NCBI GenBank assembly: GCA_965197825.1
Contig: CBDANW010000003.1
Coordinates: forward strand, 1,922,001-1,986,000
Source: CBDANW01 sp965197825
GTDB lineage: Bacteria > Acidobacteriota > Vicinamibacteria > Marinacidobacterales > DATDRI01
DNA length: 64,000 bases
Direction of reading: 5' to 3'
Position 1 is the stretch's first letter, and each line of letters begins with the position of its first letter. Both the position numbers and the translations under genes were made by a program. The notes under the pieces were generated by a model. That model had not been told where the DNA came from and made no database searches. It saw nothing but the letters and a program-made list of their open reading frames with translations. Below are positions 24,417-32,166 of this stretch, one piece after another.

Positions 24417-25262
24417 ATGCCCAACCGTCAGTCCACCCGCGCGGTTCCCGTAGGCCCCACGACTCTTGGTGGCGGCCATCCTTTCGTTCTGATCGCCGGC
24501 CCCTGCGTGATCGAGGACGCTCGCCACCCCCTCTTCATGGCGGAGCAGCTGAGAGCGATTGCGGAAGAAGTAGGCGTCTCTCTGGTTTTCAAAGCATCAT
24601 TCGACAAGGCGAACCGAACTTCCGTGGAGTCGTTCCGCGGCCCTGGTTTAGAGGAGGGACTCGCCGTGCTGGCGGAGGTCCGACGAAAGTTCGATCTCCC
24701 CGTCACCACTGATGTTCACGAAACCCATCAAGTGGAGGCTGCGGCCGCCGTCGTCGACCTCCTTCAAATCCCAGCTTTTCTCTGCCGCCAAACGGATCTC
24801 ATCCTGGCCTCCGCAAACACGGGCAAGCCGGTGAACATCAAGAAGGGCCAGTTCTTGGCGCCCTGGGACATGGTTCACGCGGCGGAAAAAGCCATCTCCA
24901 CCGGGAATCGAGATGTGCTGGTCACCGAGCGCGGGACCAGCTTCGGCTATAACAATCTGGTGGTGGACATAAGGAGCTTCTCCATCATCCGCGAGTCCGG
25001 CTGCCCGGTGGTATTCGACGTGACCCACAGCCTGCAGCTCCCGGGGGGAGCGGGCAAGTCGTCGGGAGGCGAAGCTCGATTCATCTCCGAGCTCGCCTCG
25101 GCGGGCGTCGCGGCAGGCGTGGACGGCATCTTCATGGAGGTGCACGATCGCCCGGAGCAAGCTCGTTCCGACGGTCCGAACAGCTGTCCTCTCGATCGCC
25201 TGGCTCCGGTGCTCCGGCGCCTGAAAGCCATCGAGAAAGCAGTGCGGGAGACCGGCTCGTGA
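24417..25262 (+). CDS. kdsA: 3-deoxy-8-phosphooctulonate synthase
   Basis: Condenses phosphoenolpyruvate with arabinose 5-phosphate to Kdo 8-phosphate. The 281-residue protein shows HPFVLIAGPCVIEDARHPLF, VFKASFDKANRTSVESFRGP, DVHETHQVEAAAAVVDLLQI and the PEP/metal region ERGTSFGYNNLVVDIRSFSI. The Cys in AGPCVIED is the metal ligand of the metal-dependent class; the metal-free E. coli type has Asn there. The His, Glu and Asp partners (KASFDKANR region, VTHSLQLPGG and FMEVHDRPEQARSDGPN) are present. Its stop overlaps the GTG start of kdsD by 4 bp, so the two are coupled. Confidence 0.96.
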   Translation: MPNRQSTRAVPVGPTTLGGGHPFVLIAGPCVIEDARHPLFMAEQLRAIAEEVGVSLVFKASFDKANRTSVESFRGPGLEEGLAVLAEVRRKFDLPVTTDVHETHQVEAAAAVVDLLQIPAFLCRQTDLILASANTGKPVNIKKGQFLAPWDMVHAAEKAISTGNRDVLVTERGTSFGYNNLVVDIRSFSIIRESGCPVVFDVTHSLQLPGGAGKSSGGEARFISELASAGVAAGVDGIFMEVHDRPEQARSDGPNSCPLDRLAPVLRRLKAIEKAVRETGS

Positions 25263-26218
25263 GCCTCGACTTGGCCCGGCGCGTGCTGGCCATCGAGGCT
25301 CGTGCCATCGAGAACCTTATTGAGCGCCTCGACGAGACGTTTTCCCGCGCCGTCGAGCTGGTGTCGCAATGCGGGGGCCGCGTTGTTGTCACCGGCATGG
25401 GCAAGTCCGGAATCATCTGCAGAAAAATCGCCGCCACATTCAATAGCACGGGAACGCCCTCGGTTTTCCTGCACCCCGCCGAGGCGCTTCACGGTGATCT
25501 CGGGATGGTGGTCAAGAATGACGTGGTGATTGCGGTTTCCAACAGCGGGGAGACCGAGGAGCTGGTGCAGCTCCTCGAGACGCTGAAGCGCCTCAGCGTA
25601 CCTCTCATCTCCCTCCTCGGCCGCACCTGCTCCACACTCGGGGACGCGTCCGAGGTCGTTCTGGACGTCTCGGTCGACGAGGAGGCCTGCCCGATAGGTC
25701 TGGCCCCTACCGCCAGCACGACGGCTCTGCTCGCGCTGGGAGACGCCCTGGCCATGGCGGTCTTGGAGAAAAAGGGCTTCACGACCGAAGACTTCGCCGT
25801 CCTTCATCCCCGCGGCCAGCTCGGGTTCAAGCTACAGCGCGTCGAGAACCTGATGCACAAGGAAAAAGAGCTTCCCTCGGTGAGAACGGATGCCCTGATG
25901 CGCGACGTGATATACGAAATGTCTCGCAAGGGCCTTGGCGTTACCAGCGTCGTGGACGAGCGCGGCCACCTGGTAGGCGTCATTTCGGATGGCGACTTGC
26001 GGCGCCAGCTCGAAAAAGACGAGGGCATCCTCGGGAAGAAGGCCGGCGATTGCATGACCCGAAACCCGGTCACCATCGACCGGCACGAGCTAGCTACACG
26101 GGCCCTGGCCCTGATGGAGGAGCGCAAGATCACGTCGCTCCTGGTTCCCGATGAAGGCGGTGGGATCGCCGGCGTCATCCATCTTCATGACCTGTGGCGC
26201 TTCGGCCAGTATTTCTAG
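25259..26218 (+). CDS. kdsD: Arabinose-5-phosphate isomerase (KpsF/GutQ family)
   Basis: Supplies arabinose 5-phosphate, the substrate of KdsA, from ribulose 5-phosphate. The 319-residue protein starts at GTG within the kdsA stop (GTGA). The SIS domain reads GRVVVTGMGKSGIICRKIAA, TPSVFLHPAEALHGDLGMV and VIAVSNSGETEELVQLLETL, with the GIAPTAST-type loop CPIGLAPTASTTALLALGDA. Two CBS domains follow (DVIYEMSRKGLGVTSVVDER and AGDCMTRNPVTIDRHELATR). It ends DLWRFGQYF with TAG. All catalytic regions are present. Its position right after kdsA completes the pathway order seen here. Confidence 0.95.
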   Translation: MSLDLARRVLAIEARAIENLIERLDETFSRAVELVSQCGGRVVVTGMGKSGIICRKIAATFNSTGTPSVFLHPAEALHGDLGMVVKNDVVIAVSNSGETEELVQLLETLKRLSVPLISLLGRTCSTLGDASEVVLDVSVDEEACPIGLAPTASTTALLALGDALAMAVLEKKGFTTEDFAVLHPRGQLGFKLQRVENLMHKEKELPSVRTDALMRDVIYEMSRKGLGVTSVVDERGHLVGVISDGDLRRQLEKDEGILGKKAGDCMTRNPVTIDRHELATRALALMEERKITSLLVPDEGGGIAGVIHLHDLWRFGQYF

Positions 26219-26232
26219 CCAGCAAAGAGTAA

Positions 26233-26248
26233 CGGCCCCTCAGGGCCG
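26233..26248. terminator. Possible hairpin after kdsD
   Basis: CGGCCCCTCAGGGCCG forms a 6-bp stem with a four-base loop, 15 bp after the kdsD stop, without a T-run. A second stem (TCCGCC/GGCGGA) follows within 40 bp. The 217-bp gap 26219-26435 up to kdsC holds no gene. It may attenuate transcription rather than end it, since kdsC, lapA and lapB follow on the same strand. Confidence 0.3.
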
Positions 26249-26435
26249 CCGGCCGGTCCGCCTTCGCCAAAGGCTCCGGCGGATCCGCCGAAGCTCAAAC
26301 GCGCGGGAAGTGTTTAGCGAAGGCGGAGAGGAATTGATCATAGAATACGCGGCAAGGGAACCCGGCCGTGGCTTCAGGCGCGAGCGAAGAGCGAGCGCCA
26401 GCGCGCGAGGCGAGGAGCCTCGCGCGCACTAAATT

Positions 26436-26966
26436 ATGGACAACACTTTTCGCGACAAGGCTAAGCGCATCCAAATGCTTCTCCTCGACGTGGACGGCGT
26501 TCTCACCGACGGCACCTTCGAACGTCACGGCGACGACGAGCTCAAGCGGTTTCACTCGCGCGACGGCATCGGTTTCGTGCTGGCGCGCCGCGCGGGTCTC
26601 AAGGTCGGACTCATCTCGGGAAGAAGCTCCAAAGCGGTCGAGCGTCGCGCGCATGAGCTGAAGCTGGATTTCGTTCGGCTCGGGACAGATGATAAGCTAT
26701 CCGCCCTCCAGCAGGCCCTCGAGCAGGAAGGGCTGTCGGAAGAGCAGGTCGCCTTCATGGGTGATGACCTTCCCGATCTACCGGTATTGACCCGCGTCGG
26801 GCTCTCGGCGTCCGTAGCGGACGCACACGCCGAGGTCAAGTCGCGCGTCAACTATGTGACCAGCGCCCGTGGCGGATTCGGGGCGGTTCGCGAGCTGGTG
26901 GATGAAATCCTCACTGCCAAGGGCCTGCTCCAAAACTTGATTCAGGAATATCTGAGGCAGCCATGA
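26436..26966 (+). CDS. kdsC: 3-deoxy-D-manno-octulosonate 8-phosphate phosphatase
   Basis: A HAD-family phosphatase that removes phosphate from Kdo 8-phosphate. At 176 residues it matches the cap-less C0 class. MLLLDVDGVLTDGTFERHGD contains the DxD nucleophile pair, GLKVGLISGRSSKAVERRAH is motif II, and QVAFMGDDLPDLPVLTRVGL carries the metal-binding DD. SVADAHAEVKSRVNYVTSAR and GGFGAVRELVDEIL form the usual C-terminus with the Gly-Gly tail that closes on the active site. It completes kdsA-kdsD-kdsC, so all enzymes from ribulose 5-phosphate to CMP-Kdo are in this cluster. It overlaps lapA by 4 bp (ATGA). Confidence 0.95.
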   Translation: MDNTFRDKAKRIQMLLLDVDGVLTDGTFERHGDDELKRFHSRDGIGFVLARRAGLKVGLISGRSSKAVERRAHELKLDFVRLGTDDKLSALQQALEQEGLSEEQVAFMGDDLPDLPVLTRVGLSASVADAHAEVKSRVNYVTSARGGFGAVRELVDEILTAKGLLQNLIQEYLRQP

Positions 26967-27328
26967 AAACCTTGACCATGCTCTTCTACCTGCTCGTTGG
27001 CTCGACCCTCACCATTTTCATCTATTCCAATTTCGAGCAAAGCGTCGTCATTTACTTCACCAATAGCTATCGCACCGTTGCGATTCCGCTGGCGCTTGCT
27101 CTCTTTGGAGCCATGGTGGCGGGCTTCCTGGTGACGGCCCTACTCGCTTTCGCCCAGCAGTTCCGATTGCGAAACCGAATGCGACGGCTTCGAAAGACCA
27201 ACGAAAGATTGGAATCCGAGATCGCTGGGCTCCGGAACCTGCCCTTGACGTCTCTACCCGCCTCGGAGAGTCGCTCGGATTCGGAGACGAATGAGGACCA
27301 CGCGTCGCCTCGCCCTTCTGTCGACTGA
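26963..27328 (+). CDS. lapA: LapA-domain membrane protein
   Basis: A 121-residue membrane protein with two helices: MLFYLLVGSTLTIFIYSNFE and IPLALALFGAMVAGFLVTAL. A short coiled coil follows (RLRKTNERLESEIAGLRNLP) and an acidic/polar tail. This is the LapA (DUF1049/YciS) layout. In E. coli LapA sits beside LapB and helps couple LPS synthesis to transport. Here too it directly precedes lapB with a 21-bp gap and overlaps kdsC, which supports the assignment despite low sequence specificity. Confidence 0.85.
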   Translation: MKTLTMLFYLLVGSTLTIFIYSNFEQSVVIYFTNSYRTVAIPLALALFGAMVAGFLVTALLAFAQQFRLRNRMRRLRKTNERLESEIAGLRNLPLTSLPASESRSDSETNEDHASPRPSVD

Positions 27329-27349
27329 GGCGATTGCCGCCTCCTTCCC

Positions 27350-28546
27350 ATGAACTTCAACGAGCAGACCCTCCTGGTGGCACTCGTCGCCTTCGTCGCC
27401 GGGATCGCATTGGGGCAGCTTTGGGGAAGACTGACGGGAAGGCAGCAGCAGGCGCGCAAGGGTGTCGGCGTGTCGCTAGCTTACATTCTGGGGCTGGATC
27501 TGCTGGCTTCGCGGCAGATCGACCGCGCCATCTCGGAGCTTGCGCGTGCCGCCCGCTCTGATACCGAAGCCATCGAGATCTATCTGATTCTCGGAAACCT
27601 TTTTCGGGAAAAAGGACAGCTCGAGCGCGCCATTCAGATTCACCAAAGTATCCTCCATCGCCCCGGGCTCACCGCGCAAGAAAAGGCTCACGCACTCCTG
27701 TGCTTGGGGGTGGACTTCAAGCGGGCGGGCTTTCGCGATCGTGCCGCCGATACTCTGCAAGAAGTCCTTCGGCTCGATCCGAAAAACTCTTACGCGCTCC
27801 TCCACCTCCTGCGCACCTATGAAGAGGAACAAAACTGGGAGCAGGCGCTCGCGGTCCTGCAGAAACTAGATGCCGCAACTGACGAACCGAACGCCACACT
27901 GGCGGCGTTTCTTCACGACCGAGCCGGCGAGGCAGCCTTGGCCGGAGCGGACGAAAAACGCGCTGCCCGGAGCTTCGAGACCGCGATCCAATACGACCGG
28001 ACGCTCCCCCCCCCGTACCTTCACCTAGGCGATCTCCTAGAACGACAGGGCGCACTGTCGGAAGCGGTGACTCAGTGGGAGACGTTGGTGCGCGAGAGAC
28101 CGGAGCATGCCTACTTGACCTTCGACCGTCTGGAGCGAGTCCTTCCGCAGATCGGAGAAGAAGCGAAACTGGATCGCCTGTATCAAGAGGCGATCGCCAG
28201 CGATCGCAAGGATTGGCGTGCTCATCTCGCATTGTCGCGCAGGAAAAACCGCGAAGGGAAAACAGAGGAGGCCTTCCGACTTCTCGAGGAGGCGGTGGCT
28301 AACAATCCGCACGCCATCGACGTTCACCTAGAGTTTTGGAACCTTCTCCTCGCCAATGGGGTCTCGCAGGACCACATCCGCAGCTACCTGGATAACGTGC
28401 GATGCTCCGTTTTCTTTCTCGACCCACACGTCTGCGTGACCTGTCACTATCGGGCGAACGGCATCCTGTGGCGATGCCCCCATTGTCAGGAGTGGAACAC
28501 CTTCGTGGAGGAGCGGCTGGCTTCGCGGAGACCACCCACTGGCTAG
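27350..28546 (+). CDS. lapB: LapB-like LPS assembly protein (TPR plus rubredoxin-like zinc ribbon)
   Basis: A 398-residue inner-membrane protein. Helix LLVALVAFVAGIALGQLWGR is followed by about nine TPR-like repeats (for example ARSDTEAIEIYLILGNLFRE and KNSYALLHLLRTYEEEQNWE). A C-terminal zinc ribbon has CVTCHYRANGILWRCPHCQE, two CxxC pairs. This is the LapB/YciM plan; LapB adjusts LpxC degradation by FtsH and so lipid A output. The last codons (RRPPTG, TAG) run into a MITE-like element: the stop codon TAG is formed by the TA target plus the first G of the insertion. The original C-terminus may therefore have been longer. Confidence 0.92.
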   Translation: MNFNEQTLLVALVAFVAGIALGQLWGRLTGRQQQARKGVGVSLAYILGLDLLASRQIDRAISELARAARSDTEAIEIYLILGNLFREKGQLERAIQIHQSILHRPGLTAQEKAHALLCLGVDFKRAGFRDRAADTLQEVLRLDPKNSYALLHLLRTYEEEQNWEQALAVLQKLDAATDEPNATLAAFLHDRAGEAALAGADEKRAARSFETAIQYDRTLPPPYLHLGDLLERQGALSEAVTQWETLVRERPEHAYLTFDRLERVLPQIGEEAKLDRLYQEAIASDRKDWRAHLALSRRKNREGKTEEAFRLLEEAVANNPHAIDVHLEFWNLLLANGVSQDHIRSYLDNVRCSVFFLDPHVCVTCHYRANGILWRCPHCQEWNTFVEERLASRRPPTG

Positions 28547-28707
28547 TGTCCCGTCTCGGAAGTCATGTTGCATTCGAGCGCCGATGCATCCCGCCTCGCT
28601 GCGTTGCGGCTCGGTTGAATACGCTCGGTATTTCGCCCTCCCCGCGCCTTGCGATCCGGGCGCCTCGGCGCTCTCGATGCTAACATCACTTCCGAGACGA
28701 AACACTA
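28544..28707. mobile_element. MITE-like element (160 bp plus TA duplications) between convergent lapB and coaE
   Basis: Left end from 28546 reads GTGTCCCGTCTCGGAAGT; right end, read inward from 28705 on the other strand, reads GTGTTTCGTCTCGGAAGT. The inverted repeat is about 24 bp with three mismatches and continues imperfectly to about 40 bp. A TA lies at each border (28544-28545, 28706-28707), the mark of IS630/Tc1-mariner-type insertion. No coding capacity inside. It supplies the TAG stop of lapB and the last codons and stop of coaE. Confidence 0.85.
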
Positions 28708-29297
28708 GAACTCAGTCTCTTCCATATTTGCTCCACTTGCCGCTCGGTATCCGCTAGGCTACCCGAAGTATCGATAAGGAAGTCCGCGTAAGGCTTTTTT
28801 TCTTCGACCGGCATCTGTGCTTCGACGCGGCGGGCTGCCTCAGCACGAGACAGGCCGTCCCGCACCACCAGCCGTTCCAACTGTAAGGCGCGAGGGCAGT
28901 GCACCACCAACAGTTTGTCGTAGTCACGGTACGTGCCCGCTTCGATCATCAGAGCGGCATCGACTACCGCGACACCCACTCCCCTGCCCTCCGCCTCCCT
29001 CAATAGTCGCTTCTCTTCCCGGATCACGTCCGGGTGCACCAAGGCGTTGAGCTTCGACCGCGCCGAGGGATCGGAGAATACCAGGCGACCCAACTTCGTT
29101 CGATCGACGGATCCGTCTGCGGACAACACGTCCGAACCAAACGCTTCGCCGATTCGGCGCGTCAGGTCCGTCCCCGCTGCCATCAGCTGATGAACGATCG
29201 CGTCCGCGTCGATGGTAAGCGCTCCTCGATCAGCGAGGAGCTCTCGAACAACGGTCTTGCCGCAGGCGATGCCGCCGGTCAGGCCGACCCTGAGCAT
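28686..29297 (-). CDS. coaE: Dephospho-CoA kinase
   Basis: Last step of coenzyme A synthesis, phosphorylating the ribose 3'-OH. The 203-residue protein opens MLRVGLTGGIACGKTVVREL, the P-loop start of CoaE. ADRGALTIDADAIVHQLMAA, LVFSDPSARSKLNALVHPDV and VVDAALMIEAGTYRDYDKLL follow, with LVVRDGLSRAEAARRVEAQM and FLIDTSGSLADTERQVEQIW near the end. The last residues (VSSRK) and the stop lie inside the MITE-like element, so the C-terminus has been replaced by inserted sequence without touching the core. It is followed on its upstream side by folD, 10 bp away, in the same direction. Confidence 0.94.
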   Translation of the reverse strand: MLRVGLTGGIACGKTVVRELLADRGALTIDADAIVHQLMAAGTDLTRRIGEAFGSDVLSADGSVDRTKLGRLVFSDPSARSKLNALVHPDVIREEKRLLREAEGRGVGVAVVDAALMIEAGTYRDYDKLLVVHCPRALQLERLVVRDGLSRAEAARRVEAQMPVEEKKPYADFLIDTSGSLADTERQVEQIWKRLSSSVSSRK

Positions 29298-29307
29298 AAG
29301 GGGGGGA

Positions 29308-30231
29308 CTAGGATGATAGGCGTCGGCGGCGAGCCAAGCGCATGGTGTTGTGCAAGAGCATGGCGATCGTTAACGGCCCCACGCCTCCTGGCACGGGGGT
29401 CAGCGCGCCAGCAACTCTCTGTGCTTCTCTAGGATGGACGTCTCCCACCAACGTGTATCCCTTGGTCTCGAGCTGCGCCAATCGAGATTCGTCTTCACCG
29501 AAATAATCGACAACAGCGTCGCGCCCTTCCACTCGGTTGATTCCAACGTCTATGACCGTCGCGCCCGGCCTGATGAAATCCCCTCTCACGAAGCCGGGCC
29601 TTCCCATCGCCGCGATCAGAATGTCCGCCTCACTGGCTACCTTTGCCAGCTCACGGGTCCTCGAGTGGCAAACGGTCACCGTCGCATGCTGGTGCAGAAG
29701 AAGTAACGCCATGGGCTTGCCCACGATGTTGCTCCGACCGACGACGACCGCCCTTGCCCCTTTGACTTCTATCTTCTCACGTCGCAGTAGCTCCATGATA
29801 CCGGCGGGGGTACAGGGTCTCGGGCCGGGGTCGTTCTGAACCAGCCGTCCGACGTTAATGGGATGAAACCCGTCTACGTCTTTGTCCGGTTCGATGCGCG
29901 AAATGAACTCACCTGGATCCAGATGAGAAGGAAGAGGAAGCTGGAGGAGAATGGCGTCGATGTCCTCCCTCCGATTGAGGGCGTCGATCGTCTCGGTGAG
30001 CGCCGCCGGCGTCGTGTCGGCGGCAAGCCGAATCGTCTCCGAATGGATGTCCGCCTCGACCGAGGCGCGTGTCTTGTTCCTGACGTATATCTCGGACGCC
30101 GGATTCTCCCCGACCAGAATGGCGGCCAGCCCCGGTTCGACTCCTTGAGCCACGAGCTCGCTCACCTCACGCTTGACCTCTTCTCGAATCTCCTTCGCCA
30201 CACGTTTGCCATCGAGTAATCGTGCGCTCAA
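29308..30231 (-). CDS. folD: Methylenetetrahydrofolate dehydrogenase/cyclohydrolase
   Basis: Bifunctional one-carbon enzyme, 307 residues, starting at TTG (MSARLLDGKRVAKEIREEVK). The substrate region shows GLAAILVGENPASEIYVRNK with the catalytic Lys in YVRNK. DAILLQLPLPSHL, IEPDKDVDGFHPINVGRLVQ and PCTPAGIMELLRREK are the signatures, and the NADP motif is VVVGRSNIVGKPMALLLL. VIDVGINRVEGRD and GDVHPREAQRVAGALTPVPG, then GVGPLTIAMLLHNT, complete it. It is slightly longer than the E. coli enzyme at its C-terminus (LARRRRLSS). It forms a likely operon with coaE downstream and accC upstream. Confidence 0.96.
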   Translation of the reverse strand: MSARLLDGKRVAKEIREEVKREVSELVAQGVEPGLAAILVGENPASEIYVRNKTRASVEADIHSETIRLAADTTPAALTETIDALNRREDIDAILLQLPLPSHLDPGEFISRIEPDKDVDGFHPINVGRLVQNDPGPRPCTPAGIMELLRREKIEVKGARAVVVGRSNIVGKPMALLLLHQHATVTVCHSRTRELAKVASEADILIAAMGRPGFVRGDFIRPGATVIDVGINRVEGRDAVVDYFGEDESRLAQLETKGYTLVGDVHPREAQRVAGALTPVPGGVGPLTIAMLLHNTMRLARRRRLSS

Positions 30232-30259
30232 ATATCCTCCTCGGTCAAACTCTGATGAT

Positions 30260-31618
30260 TCAATGTGTGGGCGCAGCGTCTTTGACCAGAAAACGCTTCA
30301 GGAAGCGCGTATCGTAGCTCCCCTTCTGAAAGTCTGGATCGGACAGGACTTTTCTGTGTAACGGGATAGTCGTCTTGACTCCTTCGATGACCGTTAGCTC
30401 CAGACAACGCCTCATGCGCTCGATGGCGGCTCTTCGATCGGAGTCGTGGACGACGAGTTTGGCAATGAGAGAGTCGTAGTATGGCAGCACCTGGCACTCT
30501 GAGTGAGCTGCGGTGTCGATGCGCACCCCTGGGCCGCCCGGAAGGTTGAAGGTATGGATCGTACCTGGCGAGGGCATGAACGTGTCCGGGTCTTCGGCAT
30601 TGATACGGCACTCGATACTCGCGCCGCGAAACGAGATCTCCTTTTGGGAGAAAGCGAGCCGCTGACCGGCAGCCACACGAATCTGCTCTTTGACGAGATC
30701 CACGCCGGTGACCATTTCGGTGACCGGGTGCTCGACCTGGATCCGGGTATTCATCTCCATGAAATAGAACCGCTCGTTCTCGTCCAGCAGGAACTCGATG
30801 GTACCGGCGTTCACGTAACCCACCGCACGCACGCCATCCACGGCTACCCGGCCCATCTTCTTTCGCAGCCGGTCCGAAACCGCCGGCGAAGGAGATTCCT
30901 CCAGTAACTTCTGATGACGCCTCTGAATCGAGCATTCTCGCTCTCCCAGATGCACCACGTTGCCCTTCGAATCGGCCAGGATTTGAAATTCGACGTGGCG
31001 AGGATTCTTGAGGTACTTCTCCAGGTAGACGTCCCCCGCTCCAAAGGCCGCCTCGGCTTCCCGCTGCGCCGCACCGAATGCCCTGGCAAGCTCCTCGGGA
31101 TTCTCGACAATCCGCATCCCGCGCCCACCGCCACCGGCGGATGCCTTGAGAATGACCGGGTATCCGATCTTTTTCGCCATCTCGCTGGCCTGCTCGGCAG
31201 TTTCCAGCAAGCCATTCGAACCGGGTAGGACCGGAACCCCGGCTTTGCTCATGGTCCGCCGCGCCAGCGACTTATCGCCCATCAAGCGGATCGCACGCGG
31301 AGTCGGTCCGATGAACTTGATGTGGCATGCCTCGCACACCTCGGCTAGGTAGGAGCTCTCGGCGAGAAAGCCGTAGCCAGGATGAATCGCGTCGGAGCCG
31401 GTGATCTCCGCGGCAGAAATGATCCCGGGAATATTGAGGTAACTGTCCACGCTCTGCGCCGGTCCGATGCAGACCTCTTCATCTGCAAACCGAACGTGAA
31501 GCGAATCCCGATCCGCTTCCGAGTACACGGCAACGGTTCGGATACCCAGTTCTTTGCAAGCCGAGATCACCCTCACAGCAATCTCGCCGCGATTGGCGAT
31601 CAAGATCTTCTTGAACAT
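30260..31618 (-). CDS. accC: Acetyl-CoA carboxylase, biotin carboxylase subunit
   Basis: Carboxylates the biotin on AccB using ATP and bicarbonate, the first step of fatty-acid synthesis. I start it at MFKKILIANRGEIAVRVISA, the universal start, not 13 codons upstream. The ATP-grasp glycine loop is LKASAGGGGRGMRIV, followed by VYLEKYLKNPRHVEFQILAD, RECSIQRRHQKLLEESPSPA and FYFMEMNTRIQVEHPVTEMV. ECRINAEDPDTFMPSPGTIH and the C-terminal lid are present. About 452 residues, full length. It lies 42 bp downstream of accB on the minus strand, the standard pair order. Confidence 0.97.
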   Translation of the reverse strand: MFKKILIANRGEIAVRVISACKELGIRTVAVYSEADRDSLHVRFADEEVCIGPAQSVDSYLNIPGIISAAEITGSDAIHPGYGFLAESSYLAEVCEACHIKFIGPTPRAIRLMGDKSLARRTMSKAGVPVLPGSNGLLETAEQASEMAKKIGYPVILKASAGGGGRGMRIVENPEELARAFGAAQREAEAAFGAGDVYLEKYLKNPRHVEFQILADSKGNVVHLGERECSIQRRHQKLLEESPSPAVSDRLRKKMGRVAVDGVRAVGYVNAGTIEFLLDENERFYFMEMNTRIQVEHPVTEMVTGVDLVKEQIRVAAGQRLAFSQKEISFRGASIECRINAEDPDTFMPSPGTIHTFNLPGGPGVRIDTAAHSECQVLPYYDSLIAKLVVHDSDRRAAIERMRRCLELTVIEGVKTTIPLHRKVLSDPDFQKGSYDTRFLKRFLVKDAAPTH

Positions 31619-31660
31619 GGGCGTGGTTTCCGGAGCGCTCCGCGGAGTGCGGAGCAATCT

Positions 31661-32125
31661 CTAGGTACTCACTCGAAGGGCAAACAGCTCGTCGCCGTAT
31701 TGAACGGGTTGGCCGTTCTCCACGAACACCCGTACGATCTCTCCGGCCTCTTCAGACTCGATCTCGTTCATGAGCTTCATGGCTTCGATGATGCAGAGAA
31801 CCTGCCCCCCACTCACCTTGTCCCCCTCGTTGACGAAAGGAGGGGCGTTGGGATCTGGTGAGCGATAGAAGGTACCGACCATAGGCGACCGGACAAGCGT
31901 GACGCCAGCCTCCTCGACGGAATCCGCGGAAGAATTGGTTCCGGCGGTCGGCGGTGCAGGAAGCTGGGCAGCTGGCTTTGATTCGATCGCTTCGGCCTGC
32001 GGTTGCGGGTCAGGGCCTTTCTTGATCTTGAGCCGGACCCCCTTCTCCTCGAGCTCGAACTCGGTTATTCCATTTTCGAGAACTAGCTCAAGCAGCTCTT
32101 TGAACTCTTTTAGATTCAATGACAA
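31661..32125 (-). CDS. accB: Biotin carboxyl carrier protein of acetyl-CoA carboxylase
   Basis: Carries biotin between the AccC and AccA/D active sites. The protein begins near a TTG (LSLNLKEFKELLELVLENG); two TTG codons at 32125 and 32119 are candidates, and a purine-rich AGAAGAGGA precedes both. The longer frame upstream is unlike the family. LKEFKELLELVLENGITEFE is the usual N-terminal helix. A Pro/Ala-rich linker follows, then the biotinyl domain with VRSPMVGTFYRSPDPNAPPF and the biotin site LCIIEAMKLMNEIESEEAGE (Lys in EAMKL). About 154 residues. It is upstream of accC and downstream of the Xaa-Pro peptidase gene. Confidence 0.95.
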   Translation of the reverse strand: MSLNLKEFKELLELVLENGITEFELEEKGVRLKIKKGPDPQPQAEAIESKPAAQLPAPPTAGTNSSADSVEEAGVTLVRSPMVGTFYRSPDPNAPPFVNEGDKVSGGQVLCIIEAMKLMNEIESEEAGEIVRVFVENGQPVQYGDELFALRVST

Positions 32126-32166
32126 TCCTCTTCTTCCTTCAACGGCACCGATCGCCACAGAAAGAG

